From assembly GCF_003254465.1 (NCBI RefSeq), contig NZ_QDFI01000030.1, positions 1-48,473 of the forward strand: 48,473 nucleotides of DNA. Reading direction: 5' to 3'. The DNA comes from Meridianimarinicoccus zhengii. Its GTDB lineage: Bacteria; Pseudomonadota; Alphaproteobacteria; Rhodobacterales; Rhodobacteraceae. The position numbers and the translations under genes are program-made. The notes under the pieces were generated by a model that was given only the letters and a program-made list of their open reading frames with translations, had not been told where the DNA came from and ran no database searches. Positions within the stretch are counted from its first letter, which is position 1. Each line of letters begins with the position of its first letter. Shown in pieces: positions 37,617-45,771 of the stretch.

Positions 37617-38125
37617 GCCATCACCTGCGCCAGCCTATATGTCACCGCGTCCGGCATCCATGCCGGGGCAGGGGCTTCGACCGGCATGGCCCCAAGCCGT
37701 TCCGCCAACTGGCGCGACGGCGCGTTGTCCACAGCGATCCGCAGGATCAGGTCCGACCAGCCCAACCCTTCGAGCAGATGCGCGGTCACGGCGCGCGCCG
37801 CCTCACGCGCAAAGCCTTGCCCTTCGAGCGCGCCATCCCAGAGGGTCCAGGTCATTTCCGGCGGTTCGGTGTCCAGAAGCTGCAGCGGTCCGACATGGCC
37901 GATCGCGCGACCCTCGCGCGTCATGACATACCGCCCGAAGCCGCGCAGGTCCCAATGCCCCGCCATGGCCGCGAATTTCTCGAAGGCGCGGGCGGCATCG
38001 AACGGACCGCCCACGAAACGCGCCCGGTCCGACGCGCAATAGGCGGCATAGGCGGGGAAATCCGCGATGACCGGTCGGCGCAGTTCCAGCCGCGCCGTCA
38101 CAAGGCGATCCAGCGCCGGTATCAT
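37613..38125 (-). CDS. GNAT-family N-acetyltransferase (RimJ/RimL-like)
   Basis: A 170-residue acetyltransferase of the Acetyltransf_3 type. It starts MIPALDRLVTARLELRRPV and contains EMTWTLWDGALEGQGFAREAARAV, the acetyl-CoA-binding region, and RIAVDNAPSRQLAERLGA near the C terminus. Substrate unknown; RimJ-like members acetylate protein N termini, others small amines. It is coupled by ATGA overlaps to ffh before it and the chorismate mutase after it. Confidence 0.88.
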   Translation of the reverse strand: MIPALDRLVTARLELRRPVIADFPAYAAYCASDRARFVGGPFDAARAFEKFAAMAGHWDLRGFGRYVMTREGRAIGHVGPLQLLDTEPPEMTWTLWDGALEGQGFAREAARAVTAHLLEGLGWSDLILRIAVDNAPSRQLAERLGAMPVEAPAPAWMPDAVTYRLAQVMA

Positions 38126-39612
38126 TTCTTTTTCCCGAAACCGGACAGGCCCGGCGGCAGCGCGCCACCGCCCATGCCGCCAAGCCCGCCCGGAAGACCG
38201 CCGGGCATCTTGCCCATCTGTGCCTGCGCCGCCTTGATCTCAGCCTCGGACGGCCCGCCGCCGCCGCCGAACAGGCTGCCAAGGTTCCGCATCATGCCCT
38301 TTTTGCCCATCTTGCCCATCTTCTTCATCATGTCGGCCATCTGCCGGTGCTGCTTGAGAAGCCGGTTGAGTTCCTGCACCTCCAGCCCCGCACCCGCCGC
38401 CACGCGCTTCTTGCGGGATGCTTGCAGGATCTGCGGATTGGCGCGTTCCTTCTTGGTCATGGAATTGATGAGCGCGATCTGCCGGCGCAGCACCTTGTCG
38501 TCGAGCCCGGCGGCATCGGCCTGCTTCTTCATCTTCTGCATGCCGGGCATCATGCCCATCATGCCTTCCATGCCGCCCATCTTGAGCATCTGGTCAAGCT
38601 GCCCCTTCAGGTCGTTCATGTTGAACTGACCCTTCTGGAAGCGCTTCATCATGCGCTCGGCCTGCTCGGCCTCGAAGGTTTCCTGCGCTTTCTCCACCAG
38701 CGCGACGATGTCGCCCATCCCGAGGATGCGGCCCGCGATGCGGCCCGGCTCGAACGTCTCCAGCGCGTCGACCTTCTCGCCAAGGCCCACGAACTTGATC
38801 GGCTTGCCGGTCACCGCGCGCATGGACAGGGCCGCGCCGCCGCGCCCGTCGCCATCCATCCGGGTCAGCACGACGCCGGAAATCCCGATGCGGTCGTCGA
38901 AATTCTGCGCGGTGGTCACGGCGTCCTGACCGGTCAGCCCGTCCACCACCAGCAGCGTCTCGCGCGGGGTGACCACGTCGCGGACCTGTTCGACCTGGGT
39001 CATCAGTTCGTCGTCGATGGACAACCGGCCCGCGGTGTCGAGCATGTAGACATCGTAGCCGCCGAAGGTCGCCTGCTGTTTCGCGCGCTTGGCGATCTGC
39101 ACGGCGCTTTCGCCCGTCACGATGGGCAGCGTGTCCACCCCGATCTGGGTGCCGAGGATCGCAAGCTGTTCCATCGCCGCCGGCCGATTGGTGTCGAGCG
39201 AGGCCATCAGCACCCTTTTGCCCGCCTTCTCGGTCAGCCGCTTGGCCAGTTTCGCGGTGGTCGTGGTCTTGCCCGACCCCTGCAGCCCCACCATCAGGAT
39301 CGGCGCCGGGGCGCTGTCTATCTTCAGCGCGCCGGGATCGTCGTCGTCGCCCGCCAGAACATGCACCAACTCGTCATGGACGATCTTGACGACCTGCTGG
39401 CCGGGCGTGACCGACCGCGTGACCGCTTGACCGGTCGCCTTGTCCTGCACCGCCTTCACGAAATCGCGGGCCACCGGCAGGGACACGTCCGCCTCCAGCA
39501 GCGCCACGCGCACTTCGCGCAGGGCGGTCTTGACGTCGTCTTCGCTCAGCGCACCCTGCCGGGTGAGACGGTCGAACACGCCGCCAAGGCGTTCTGACAG
39601 GCTTTCGAACAT
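38122..39612 (-). CDS. ffh: signal recognition particle GTPase Ffh
   Basis: A 496-residue SRP54 protein for co-translational targeting of membrane proteins. N domain starts MFESLSERLGGVFDRL; GTPase motifs are GLQGSGKTTTTAKLA (G1), DTAGRL (G3) and LTRMDGDGRGGAALS (G4 region), with GLGEKVDALETFEPGRIAGRIL following. The Met-rich M domain that binds 4.5S RNA and signal peptides is at about 330-440 (many Met, e.g. MMGMMPGMQKMK). The C terminus is Gly/Pro/Met-rich and ends GFGKKK. Start at 39612 is the family start; the upstream in-frame extension has no family similarity. Confidence 0.96.
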   Translation of the reverse strand: MFESLSERLGGVFDRLTRQGALSEDDVKTALREVRVALLEADVSLPVARDFVKAVQDKATGQAVTRSVTPGQQVVKIVHDELVHVLAGDDDDPGALKIDSAPAPILMVGLQGSGKTTTTAKLAKRLTEKAGKRVLMASLDTNRPAAMEQLAILGTQIGVDTLPIVTGESAVQIAKRAKQQATFGGYDVYMLDTAGRLSIDDELMTQVEQVRDVVTPRETLLVVDGLTGQDAVTTAQNFDDRIGISGVVLTRMDGDGRGGAALSMRAVTGKPIKFVGLGEKVDALETFEPGRIAGRILGMGDIVALVEKAQETFEAEQAERMMKRFQKGQFNMNDLKGQLDQMLKMGGMEGMMGMMPGMQKMKKQADAAGLDDKVLRRQIALINSMTKKERANPQILQASRKKRVAAGAGLEVQELNRLLKQHRQMADMMKKMGKMGKKGMMRNLGSLFGGGGGPSEAEIKAAQAQMGKMPGGLPGGLGGMGGGALPPGLSGFGKKK

Positions 39613-40159
39613 GGGCGCGGCCCCCTTGCTTGCGTGCCGGTTGCCGCCGCCGATCCCCGGTTCAATGCGGACGCACGCCCGCGGGCGCAACGCGCTGGCG
39701 GACGGCGATCCCTGAACAGGCCAAGGGACCGGAGGCATGACGCTTCCGGGACTTGCCGCGCGTCATGCGCCGACGGCACCGCGATGTCAAGTCCGGCACG
39801 CGATCTGCCAGGTGTTCGGATGGCCGCCACCGCGGCCCGCGGGCGACATGCGGCACGGCCCTGGGGCGCGACGCAAGATCAGGCGTCTTAACCTTTCGGA
39901 TAGCCATGCTGTGCCTCGGGGGAGGGGGCCTGTGCTTTTCACGGCATGCTTAACCCTCTGAACACCTGCCGTAACCACGCCGCCGCCCGTATCTTCAAAT
40001 CATCGAAGGACACTGGCGGATCATCGCCGGACCCTCCGCCCAGAGACGGCATGACCGCCCGAACCGGCCCCCGCGACGCCCCGCGCGCCGCGCCCCGAAA
40101 GTGCACAACTTTCGGTCCGGTCGATGCGTGTCTGCCACGCACGCGAAAGGAAGACGGAC
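39613..40159. other. divergent intergenic region between ffh and sciP
   Basis: About 550 nt with no supported gene. It carries the leader and candidate promoter of ffh and, on the other strand, the upstream region of sciP. I looked for the GGAAGCAGC core of 4.5S RNA because of ffh and did not find it. Open frames here have Arg-rich, random-looking translations. No CtrA consensus (TTAA-N7-TTAA) was seen next to sciP; TTAACCCTCTGAACAC at about 39951 has only one half. Confidence 0.5.
39762..39790 (-). promoter_or_regulatory. candidate ffh promoter
   Basis: Minus-strand TTGACA (complement at 39785-39790), 17-nt spacer, CATGAC (complement at 39762-39767), about 150 nt upstream of ffh. The -35 is consensus, the -10 weak. 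By-eye prediction. Confidence 0.35.
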
Positions 40160-40441
40160 ATGTACCTGCGAAAGACCGATGGCCCACGGGTTGTCACCCT
40201 GCCGGATGGAACCATTCTTAGCCGCGATGACCTGCCCGATCCCGAAACGCGGCGTTGGGTGGCCAGCCGCAAGGCTATTGTGGCAAAGGCCGTGATGCAT
40301 GGCCTGATCAAGCGGTCCGATGCGTTGTCGCGCTACAACCTGTCGGACGAGGAACTGACCGACTGGATCCGCGGCGTGCAGCGACACGGTCTGTCCGGCC
40401 TGAAGGTGACCCGCATCGATACCCTGCGCGGCGCACGCTGA
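40160..40441 (+). CDS. sciP: SciP-like CtrA inhibitor (DUF1153)
   Basis: A 93-residue DUF1153 protein. It starts MYLRKTDGPRVVTLPDGTIL and has WVASRKAIVAKAVMHGLI followed by ALSRYNLSDEELTDWI, the helix-turn-helix region typical of Caulobacter SciP. SciP binds CtrA and DNA and blocks CtrA-activated transcription in G1. ATG at 40160 has AAAGGAAG upstream and gives the family N terminus. It lies 191 nt before a CtrA-like regulator gene on the same strand. Confidence 0.9.
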   Translation: MYLRKTDGPRVVTLPDGTILSRDDLPDPETRRWVASRKAIVAKAVMHGLIKRSDALSRYNLSDEELTDWIRGVQRHGLSGLKVTRIDTLRGAR

Positions 40442-40528
40442 ACGCTACAGCGCGAGGTTGCGCAGACAATAGGCCCCACCCCAACAAGAACCCAAGGTTG
40501 TATTCCTGTCTCCACCTGTGTAAATTTA

Positions 40529-40546
40529 AGGTTAACGAGGTTACGC
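40529..40546 (+). promoter_or_regulatory. tandem AGGTTA repeat before the CtrA-like gene
   Basis: AGGTTAACG and AGGTTACGC lie head to tail, 9 nt apart, preceded by TAAATTTA, in an AT-rich patch about 90 nt upstream of the CtrA-like start. GTTAAC/TTAA resembles half of the CtrA box, and OmpR-class regulators bind direct repeats about 10 nt apart. Candidate autoregulatory or CtrA site. Confidence 0.35.
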
Positions 40547-40632
40547 GATTGTGACAGGGTGGAGGGGGGTCGGACCCATGAAACAGCGCCGTGCCGTTCA
40601 TACTTGGAAACGGACTGCGCATGGAGGACAAG

Positions 40633-41343
40633 ATGGATATCTTTCTGCTGACCCGGAATTCCGAACTGGCCCAAAGTGTCGGACTGATGCTGGCCGATCC
40701 GGATCTCGGGTATCGGCTTGGCGTTCACGACACGGTTGCAGCGGTGCATCCCGTGGGCGACCGGGCGGGCGTAGTGTTGATCGACGCCGAACTGCCTGCA
40801 ACCGAGTGCATGGCGCTTCTGGAACGTCATGACCGCGACCTGTCCTCGCACGCGATGATCGTGATCGTCGGGCCAGGGCTCGCCGACCGTCCGCTGCCGG
40901 GGTTTGAAGGGACGCGCCATCTCGTCACGCCGTTCCACAAGAAGGACCTTCTGACCAGCATCCAGGCCGAGGCACTGGCGAACCGCAACGGATCGCAGGT
41001 GCTGCGCGTGGGGCGTCTGACGCTGAACATGGCGCTTGGCAAGGCGTTCGTGGACGACAGCCAGGTGCCGCTGACGCGCAAGGAGTACGAAGTGCTCCAG
41101 CTTCTGGCGATGCGCCGCGGCGTGACCCTGTCGAAGGAGATGTTCCTCGACAAGCTCTACGGCGGTCTGGATGAGCCGGAGGTCAAGATCATCGACGTGT
41201 TCGTTTGCAAGATCCGCGGCAAGATCAAGAAGCTGACCGGTGGCGACAGCCTGATCGATACGGTCTGGGGCCGCGGATATGTGCTGCGCGATCCGGATGC
41301 ACGTCAGGTCGATGACGGCGACGCGCGACGCGCCGTCGGCTGA
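40633..41343 (+). CDS. CtrA-like response regulator with degenerate receiver
   Basis: A 236-residue OmpR-type regulator. The C-terminal DNA-binding domain is clearly of CtrA type: PLTRKEYEVLQLLAMRRG, TLSKEMFLDKLYGGLDEPEV, KIIDVFVCKIRGKI and DTVWGRGYVLRDPD. The N-terminal receiver is degenerate: the acidic pocket pair is replaced by Thr-Arg-Asn (FLLTRNSE), the switch Ser/Thr is absent (MIVIVGPGLA) and the invariant Lys before PFHK is missing (LVTPFHKKDL), although an Asp51 equivalent survives (VVLIDAELP). Phosphorylation control is therefore doubtful. ATG at 40633 is preceded by GGAGGACAAG. Next to sciP, it may compete with or modify CtrA at its promoters (inference). Less likely it is the organism's only CtrA. 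Confidence 0.85.
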   Translation: MDIFLLTRNSELAQSVGLMLADPDLGYRLGVHDTVAAVHPVGDRAGVVLIDAELPATECMALLERHDRDLSSHAMIVIVGPGLADRPLPGFEGTRHLVTPFHKKDLLTSIQAEALANRNGSQVLRVGRLTLNMALGKAFVDDSQVPLTRKEYEVLQLLAMRRGVTLSKEMFLDKLYGGLDEPEVKIIDVFVCKIRGKIKKLTGGDSLIDTVWGRGYVLRDPDARQVDDGDARRAVG

Positions 41344-41550
41344 GCCGCGAAAGCCGTCCAGCAGGAGTTTGTCAGTCTCTTCCCAACTTTGCGCGGGGGC
41401 GGGCTTGAACCGGACCGCCTGCCCGATGCGTTTGCGGCCGGAACGGACCATATCGCGCTCAGGCCGCCCATCTTTCACATTCAAACGCTGCACAAGCGCG
41501 GACCGCCGTGAACGGCGGAGTCGCAATGCGTGGGAGCGTGGGCAATGCCG

Positions 41551-41570
41551 CCCCACCTGTTGCGGTGGGG
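41551..41570 (+). terminator. stem-loop downstream of the CtrA-like gene
   Basis: CCCCACC / GGTGGGG with a TGTTGC loop, about 210 nt after the stop, without a T-run. A second short dyad (CCGCCGT-GA-ACGGCGG) lies at about 41501-41516. The stretch 41344-41589 otherwise holds no gene that I recognise. Confidence 0.35.
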
Positions 41571-41589
41571 AACACATAGCCAGACCACG

Positions 41590-41615
41590 AAAAAAGGGGG
41601 CGCTTGCGCACCCCC
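41590..41615 (-). terminator. rho-independent terminator of the secreted-protein gene
   Basis: On the minus strand GGGGGTGC-GCAA-GCGCCCCC (one G-T wobble) is followed directly by TTTTTT (complement of 41590-41595). It lies 24 nt after the stop of the gene at 41640-42125. Confidence 0.8.
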
Positions 41616-41639
41616 TCTTGCGTCATTTCTGCAATCGGC

Positions 41640-42125
41640 TCAATTCACCGACAGCGCTGTCCGGTCAACGCCCGCCTTCGCGAGGATAGCGCGGATCACG
41701 CTTTCATCACCTTCATCCCGGGCGGTGCGCAGTTCCACCAGTTCGCTGAGGGTGAAATCCGCCGGGTCGACATTAAGCGGCCCTGCGAGCTGCGCCTTGG
41801 CGACGGCTTCGCTGCGCTCTTGCGCCGGGCTCAGCTGGCCCGATGTCTCGAGACGGGTGCTCAGATCGACGGCGCCTTCACGGAAACCCGCCGACAACTG
41901 GTCATACGTCAGCTCCGACCCGGCATTGCGCAGGATGCGGTTCACGCCTTCGCGGTTGTTCTCTTCAAGTTCGGCGCGCAGTTGCACGAGTTCCACGGCG
42001 CTGTACCGGTCCGCGTTCACGCCGATCTGTGCGGCAAGCTGCGAATTCCCGGCGGACTGGGCAAATGCGTTCGCCGGCAGAACGGCGGCGAGGGCGATTG
42101 CAGTCACTGTCAGGGTACGTGTCAT
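41640..42125 (-). CDS. secreted protein with two internal repeats, function unknown
   Basis: A 161-residue exported protein. The N terminus is a signal peptide (MTRTLTVTAIALAAVLPANA, cleavage near AFA-QS at about 23). The mature part contains two copies of a roughly 37-residue unit: one beginning IGVNADRYSAVELVQLRAE and ending VNRILRNAG, one beginning LNVDPADFTLSELVELRTA and ending IRAILAKAG. Shared pattern: Asn-x-Asp-Pro/Ala, aromatic, (S/T)xxELVxLR, acidic run, then a helix ending in AG. Between them lies a linker rich in Ser, Glu and Gln. No enzyme motif and no cysteine. I do not recognise the family; similar short repeats occur in uncharacterised Rhodobacterales periplasmic proteins. Its own terminator follows. 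Confidence 0.8.
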   Translation of the reverse strand: MTRTLTVTAIALAAVLPANAFAQSAGNSQLAAQIGVNADRYSAVELVQLRAELEENNREGVNRILRNAGSELTYDQLSAGFREGAVDLSTRLETSGQLSPAQERSEAVAKAQLAGPLNVDPADFTLSELVELRTARDEGDESVIRAILAKAGVDRTALSVN

Positions 42126-42456
42126 GTATTCATCCTTTCCTTCTTCCGGGCGGTGGCGGCAACTTCGCGTTGTCACCGGGCCGCGCCGTTGAAGCAGACC
42201 TAAGCACCGGGTTCGATCTTGAAAGGCCCTGCAAAATCAGCCGCTTCTCGCTAACCCGGCGTCACCGGTCACGCCAGCTTGAGCAACGCCGTGAGCCCTT
42301 GAAATCGCCGCACATCCGACGGTGACGCGTGTGGGCCTTGTGCGGCTGGGCTTTTGGCGCCCCGCACTGCAGCGCCATCCGATCACGACCGGACTTGCAT
42401 GGCGCGCGGCGCTGTGGTCATTGTCGAGGCTAGTTGTTCAAAAATGCACAAATGAA
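42126..42456. other. divergent region between secreted protein and LysR gene
   Basis: About 330 nt with no gene. It holds the divergent promoters. Near the LysR start (42431-42456) the sequence becomes AT-rich and contains a TTGT-N10-ACAA dyad at 42434-42451, listed separately. No other structure noted. Confidence 0.45.
42434..42451. promoter_or_regulatory. possible LysR autoregulatory dyad
   Basis: TTGT-N10-ACAA directly upstream (5 nt) of the LysR ATG, in an AT-rich patch. It fits the loose T-N11-A palindrome of LysR operators, and its position would allow autorepression. Confidence 0.3.
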
Positions 42457-43353
42457 ATGTCCATCGAAGCCTGGGATGAAATCCGAACCGCCTATCACGT
42501 GGCCCGTCTCGGCACCGTGTCGGGCGCCGCAAGCGAACTTGGCGTGCATCATGCCACGGTGATCCGGCATGTGGACGCGCTCGAGTCGCGGCTCGGCACC
42601 AAGCTGTTCCAGCGACATCCGCGCGGCTACACCGCGACCGAGGCCGGACGGGACCTGTTGCAGGTCGCGCAGGCCACGGACGACCAGTTCACGCAGCTTG
42701 TCGGGCGGCTGAAGGGACGGGGCGACAGCGTGACGGGCGAACTGGTCATCACGTCGCTGTCCATCCTGTCGCCGCTCCTGCTGCCCGCCATCGCGCGGTT
42801 CCAGATCGATCATCCGGGCGTGCTGACCCGCTACCTGACCGGCGAGCGCCTGTTCCGGCTGGAATACGGCGAGGCGCATGTGGCCATCCGTGCAGGGCGC
42901 GCGCCGGACCAGCCGGACAACGTGGTGCAGAAGCTGTATCTCAGCCGGACGGGCATGTATGCCGCGCAATCCTATCTCGACCGGCGCGGCCAGCCGGATA
43001 CCGACGCGGAACTCGACGGGCACGATTTCGTCGGTGCCGATGCCGAGGACAGCCGCGCGCCGTTCTACCGCTGGCTGGCGGAGCGCGTTCCGCGCGACCG
43101 CGTCGTCTTTCGGGCAAGCGATGCACGCAGCGGCAAGTATGCCGTTCTCGAAGGGGCCGGGATCGGCTTTTTGCCGACATGGGAAGCCGCGCAGCACCCA
43201 GAACTTGTGCAGGTTTTGCCGCCGCGCGACGAGTGGGACAGCCAGTTGTGGCTGGTCACCCATGTGGACCTGCACCGCACCGCGAAGGTGCAGGCGCTGC
43301 TGAAGCATCTCAAGTCGTCGGCGCAGGGCTGGAGTGCGGCTAACCCGTCGTGA
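42457..43353 (+). CDS. LysR-family transcriptional regulator
   Basis: A 298-residue LysR-type regulator. The N-terminal helix-turn-helix (about 5-65) reads AYHVARLGTVSGAASELGVHHATVIRHVDALESRLGTKLFQR. The C-terminal periplasmic-binding-like effector domain runs from about 90 (TGELVITSLSILSPLLLPAIARF) and includes GKYAVLEGAGIGFLPTWEAA. Its likely target is itself or the divergent secreted protein gene, as usual for divergent LysR genes, but nothing identifies the effector. Its end overlaps the convergent ArsR gene by 14 nt. Confidence 0.9.
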   Translation: MSIEAWDEIRTAYHVARLGTVSGAASELGVHHATVIRHVDALESRLGTKLFQRHPRGYTATEAGRDLLQVAQATDDQFTQLVGRLKGRGDSVTGELVITSLSILSPLLLPAIARFQIDHPGVLTRYLTGERLFRLEYGEAHVAIRAGRAPDQPDNVVQKLYLSRTGMYAAQSYLDRRGQPDTDAELDGHDFVGADAEDSRAPFYRWLAERVPRDRVVFRASDARSGKYAVLEGAGIGFLPTWEAAQHPELVQVLPPRDEWDSQLWLVTHVDLHRTAKVQALLKHLKSSAQGWSAANPS

Positions 43354-43702
43354 TGTCCCGCGCGAGTTCCATTTCGAGGAAGCGTTCGAAGGCGTCGAGA
43401 TTGACAGGTTCGAACTGACCGAACCCCTGCATCCAGACCGAGGCCGCCCGCAGCGCATCCGGTTCCAGCTTGCACCATTTCACGCGCCCGCGCTTTTCCT
43501 GCGCGATCAGCCCCGCGCGCGTCAGGATGACGAGGTGCTTGGATATCGCGGCGAGCGACATGGAAAAGGGCGCCGCCACATCCGTCACGGCCATGTCGTC
43601 TTCCAGCAGCATCGACAGGATCGCCCGCCGCGTCGGGTCCGCCAGCGCGGCGAAGACCCGATCGAGCGGGTCGGCGGGGGTGTCCGGTGCAGCCTGCGTC
43701 AT
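43340..43702 (-). CDS. ArsR-family winged-helix regulator
   Basis: A 120-residue ArsR-type repressor. Helix-turn-helix: DPLDRVFAALADPTRRAILSML, MAVTDVAAPFSMSLAAISKHL, ILTRAGLIAQEKRGRVKWCKL. It lacks the CxCxxC metal site of classical ArsR, and belongs to the group often found with SRPBCC (AHSA1) proteins, but no such gene is beside it here. Convergent with the LysR gene. Target unknown. Confidence 0.85.
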   Translation of the reverse strand: MTQAAPDTPADPLDRVFAALADPTRRAILSMLLEDDMAVTDVAAPFSMSLAAISKHLVILTRAGLIAQEKRGRVKWCKLEPDALRAASVWMQGFGQFEPVNLDAFERFLEMELARDITTG

Positions 43703-43818
43703 GCGGTGGCGTTACGGCGCGCGCCCGTTCCGGTCAAGGACAGCGGCGCGGGCGGCGCTTTGCATATGATTGCATGCCGAACCCTTGTCGCCGCGCCTGC
43801 GCACGCCATAAACAGGGC

Positions 43819-44118
43819 ATGAGCATCATCACACCCATCCCGCCGAAATTGCCGCTGTACCAGCGGTTGTTCTTCAACATCCCCGTGCTGGGCTGGATGG
43901 CCCGCGACGTGGTCTATGGCGACCGGGACAATATCGTCTGGGCCGGCGTGATCTTCGCGGCGATCTGGCTGTGGGGGGTCACGCAATGGGGTGTCCTGCT
44001 GCTGCTGGCGACATTCAGCGTGGCGACGTGTCTGCTGGTCGCCGGCGGCTTTTACGTCTGGTTTTCCGTGCAGGTTGCACGGGCCGAGGCGCGGGGCCGC
44101 AAGACCGAAAAGCCCTGA
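43819..44118 (+). CDS. small integral membrane protein, function unknown
   Basis: A 99-residue protein with two hydrophobic segments (about 40-55 and 57-78) after an amphipathic N-terminal part (MSIITPIPPKLPLYQRLFFN). The start at 43819 is the first ATG giving this shape and is preceded by CAGGGC. I do not recognise the family. A charged C-terminal tail (RAEARGRKTEKP) should be cytoplasmic by the positive-inside rule. It lies upstream of atpI, but 185 nt separates them, so they need not be co-transcribed. Confidence 0.65.
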   Translation: MSIITPIPPKLPLYQRLFFNIPVLGWMARDVVYGDRDNIVWAGVIFAAIWLWGVTQWGVLLLLATFSVATCLLVAGGFYVWFSVQVARAEARGRKTEKP

Positions 44119-44303
44119 TGCCAGCGTAAAGATAAACCCTTCAGTTGAATATGACCAAGGCCCGCGGCCGCGTGCGACACCTGTGCACCGGCGCGGGTCT
44201 TTTCATGTTTTCAAAGGGTTGCGCTGGCGGATCGCCGCGCTGCGGCGCGTTGACTCGGGCGGCTGCTGCGCCTAGTGTCCGCGGCAACCTCAGGAGGGTC
44301 GGA

Positions 44304-44663
44304 ATGACTGGGCCGGATGATGGCGACGGCGGCGACAGGCTGAAAGAGCTTGATGCCCGTATCGCCAGGGTTCGCAAGGCGCGGGCTCCGGACACCCCCC
44401 ACCAAGAGGAACATTATTCGAAAGCCCAACAGGGCTGGCGGATGGTGAGCGAGCTTGTGGCCGGTCTCGTGATCGGGTTCGGCATCGGGTACGGGTTGGA
44501 TGTGCTTCTTGGCACGACGCCGATCCTTCTGGTGCTGTTCACGCTGCTGGGTTTCGCGGCCGGTGTGCGCGTCATGATGCGCACCGCGGCGGAATTCACG
44601 GCACGCCCCCAGGCGGGCGACGGGACGGGCAGGGACGACCGCGGCAGCGACGCGGACAGATGA
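44304..44663 (+). CDS. atpI: AtpI-like F0 assembly protein
   Basis: A 119-residue AtpZ/AtpI-type protein. The acidic N-terminal half (GPDDGDGGDRLKELDARIARV) precedes two membrane segments (about 48-66 and 71-88: GLVIGFGIGYGLDVLLG and PILLVLFTLLGFAAGVRVM). AtpI proteins help the c-ring assemble or bring Mg. Strong ribosome-binding site AGGAGG precedes the ATG at 44304. First gene of the F0 operon. Confidence 0.85.
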   Translation: MTGPDDGDGGDRLKELDARIARVRKARAPDTPHQEEHYSKAQQGWRMVSELVAGLVIGFGIGYGLDVLLGTTPILLVLFTLLGFAAGVRVMMRTAAEFTARPQAGDGTGRDDRGSDADR

Positions 44664-44704
44664 ACAGACCCCGGCGACGGGGATGACGCGAAAGGGAACG
44701 GCAG

Positions 44705-45454
44705 GTGGCTACGGAAACGGACGGCGGCGGTCTTGTGTTTCACCCGATGGACCAGTTCATCGTGTCGCCGCTTTTCGGCGATGGCGGTGTGGCGTGGTAC
44801 ACGCCCACCAACGTGACGCTCTGGCTTGCGCTGACCGTGGCGGTCATCGCGCTGCTGCTCGTGCGGTCCACCCGGGACGCGCGCATCGTGCCGGGCAAGG
44901 CGCAATCCATCGCCGAACTGGCCTATGGCTTCGTCTACAAGATGGTCGTGGACGTGACCGGCAAGGACGGGGTGAAGTACTTTCCCTACATCATGACGCT
45001 GTTCATGTTCATCCTCGTGGCGAATTTCCTCGGGCTCGTGCCGATGGCCTTCACCACCACCAGCCATATCGCCGTGACTGCCGTGCTCGCGGTGGCGGTG
45101 TTCCTCGCGGTCACCGTGTTGGGCTTCGTGCTCAACGGGCCGAAGTTCCTCGGCATGTTCTGGGTCACCTCCGCCCCGCTGGCGATCCGCCCGGTGCTGG
45201 CGATCATCGAGGTGATTTCCTACTTCGTGCGCCCCGTCAGCCATTCCATTCGTCTTGCCGGCAACATGACCGCAGGCCACGCCGTCATCAAGGTGTTCGC
45301 CGCCTTCGCCGGCTTGGCCGCGCTGTCGCCGCTCGCCATCCTCGGCGTCATGGCCATGTACGGGCTCGAGATCCTCGTGTCCTTCATCCAAGCCTACGTG
45401 TTCACCATCCTGACCTGCGTCTATCTCAAGGACGCGTTGCATCCGCATCACTGA
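44705..45454 (+). CDS. atpB: ATP synthase F0 subunit a
   Basis: A 249-residue membrane subunit that forms the proton half-channels. It starts with GTG at 44705 ([18 protein letters not shown]); no better ATG is present. The essential Arg is in [14 protein letters not shown] (helix 4, near residue 188), and [25 protein letters not shown] near the C terminus carries the conserved Gln. Length matches alphaproteobacterial subunit a. A stem-loop overlaps its stop codon. Confidence 0.95.
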   Translation: MATETDGGGLVFHPMDQFIVSPLFGDGGVAWYTPTNVTLWLALTVAVIALLLVRSTRDARIVPGKAQSIAELAYGFVYKMVVDVTGKDGVKYFPYIMTLFMFILVANFLGLVPMAFTTTSHIAVTAVLAVAVFLAVTVLGFVLNGPKFLGMFWVTSAPLAIRPVLAIIEVISYFVRPVSHSIRLAGNMTAGHAVIKVFAAFAGLAALSPLAILGVMAMYGLEILVSFIQAYVFTILTCVYLKDALHPHH

Positions 45455-45469
45455 CGGGACTTCCGTCAG
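45451..45469 (+). promoter_or_regulatory. stem-loop overlapping the atpB stop codon
   Basis: CTGACGG-GACTT-CCGTCAG, 7-bp stem, includes the atpB TGA. It could separate translation or stability of atpB from the much more abundant c subunit message. Confidence 0.4.
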
Positions 45470-45515
45470 GTCGGGCCCCCAACTCCAGCCATTCCAACAT
45501 ACAGGAGAGAAGTCC

Positions 45516-45752
45516 ATGGAAGGCGATATCGCAGAACTCGGCAAATTCCTCGGCGCAGGCGTGTCGGCCATCGGCATGGGCCTTGCCGCCCTCGGGGTCG
45601 GCAACGTGGCAGGCAACTTCCTGTCCGGCGCGCTGCGCAACCCTTCGGCCGCTGCCGACCAGACCGCGACGCTGTTCATCGGCATCGCCTTCGCCGAAGC
45701 GCTGGGGATCTTCTCGTTCCTCGTTGCACTTCTGCTGATGTTCGCCGTCTGA
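45516..45752 (+). CDS. atpE: ATP synthase F0 subunit c
   Basis: A 78-residue hairpin subunit of the proton-driven rotor ring. Two membrane helices flank the polar loop with Arg41-Asn42-Pro43. The ion-binding carboxylate is Glu61 in [12 protein letters not shown]. It lacks the Gln of sodium-type c subunits at the usual place, so it is probably proton-coupled. A strong AGGAGAG ribosome-binding site precedes it. Confidence 0.96.
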   Translation: MEGDIAELGKFLGAGVSAIGMGLAALGVGNVAGNFLSGALRNPSAAADQTATLFIGIAFAEALGIFSFLVALLLMFAV

Positions 45753-45771
45753 TCCGGACCCTTGTGACGAC

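Noticed and set aside
39613-40159. 4.5S RNA (ffs) gene near ffh
   Set aside because: The GGAAGCAGC-containing tetraloop core of 4.5S RNA is absent from the interval, and no long near-perfect hairpin of the right size was seen.
41344-41577. Minus-strand frame after the CtrA-like gene (around FKPAPAQSWEETDKLLLDGF)
   Set aside because: The stretch has some natural composition but continues as an antisense frame through the CtrA-like and sciP genes, with no start signal or recognisable domain.
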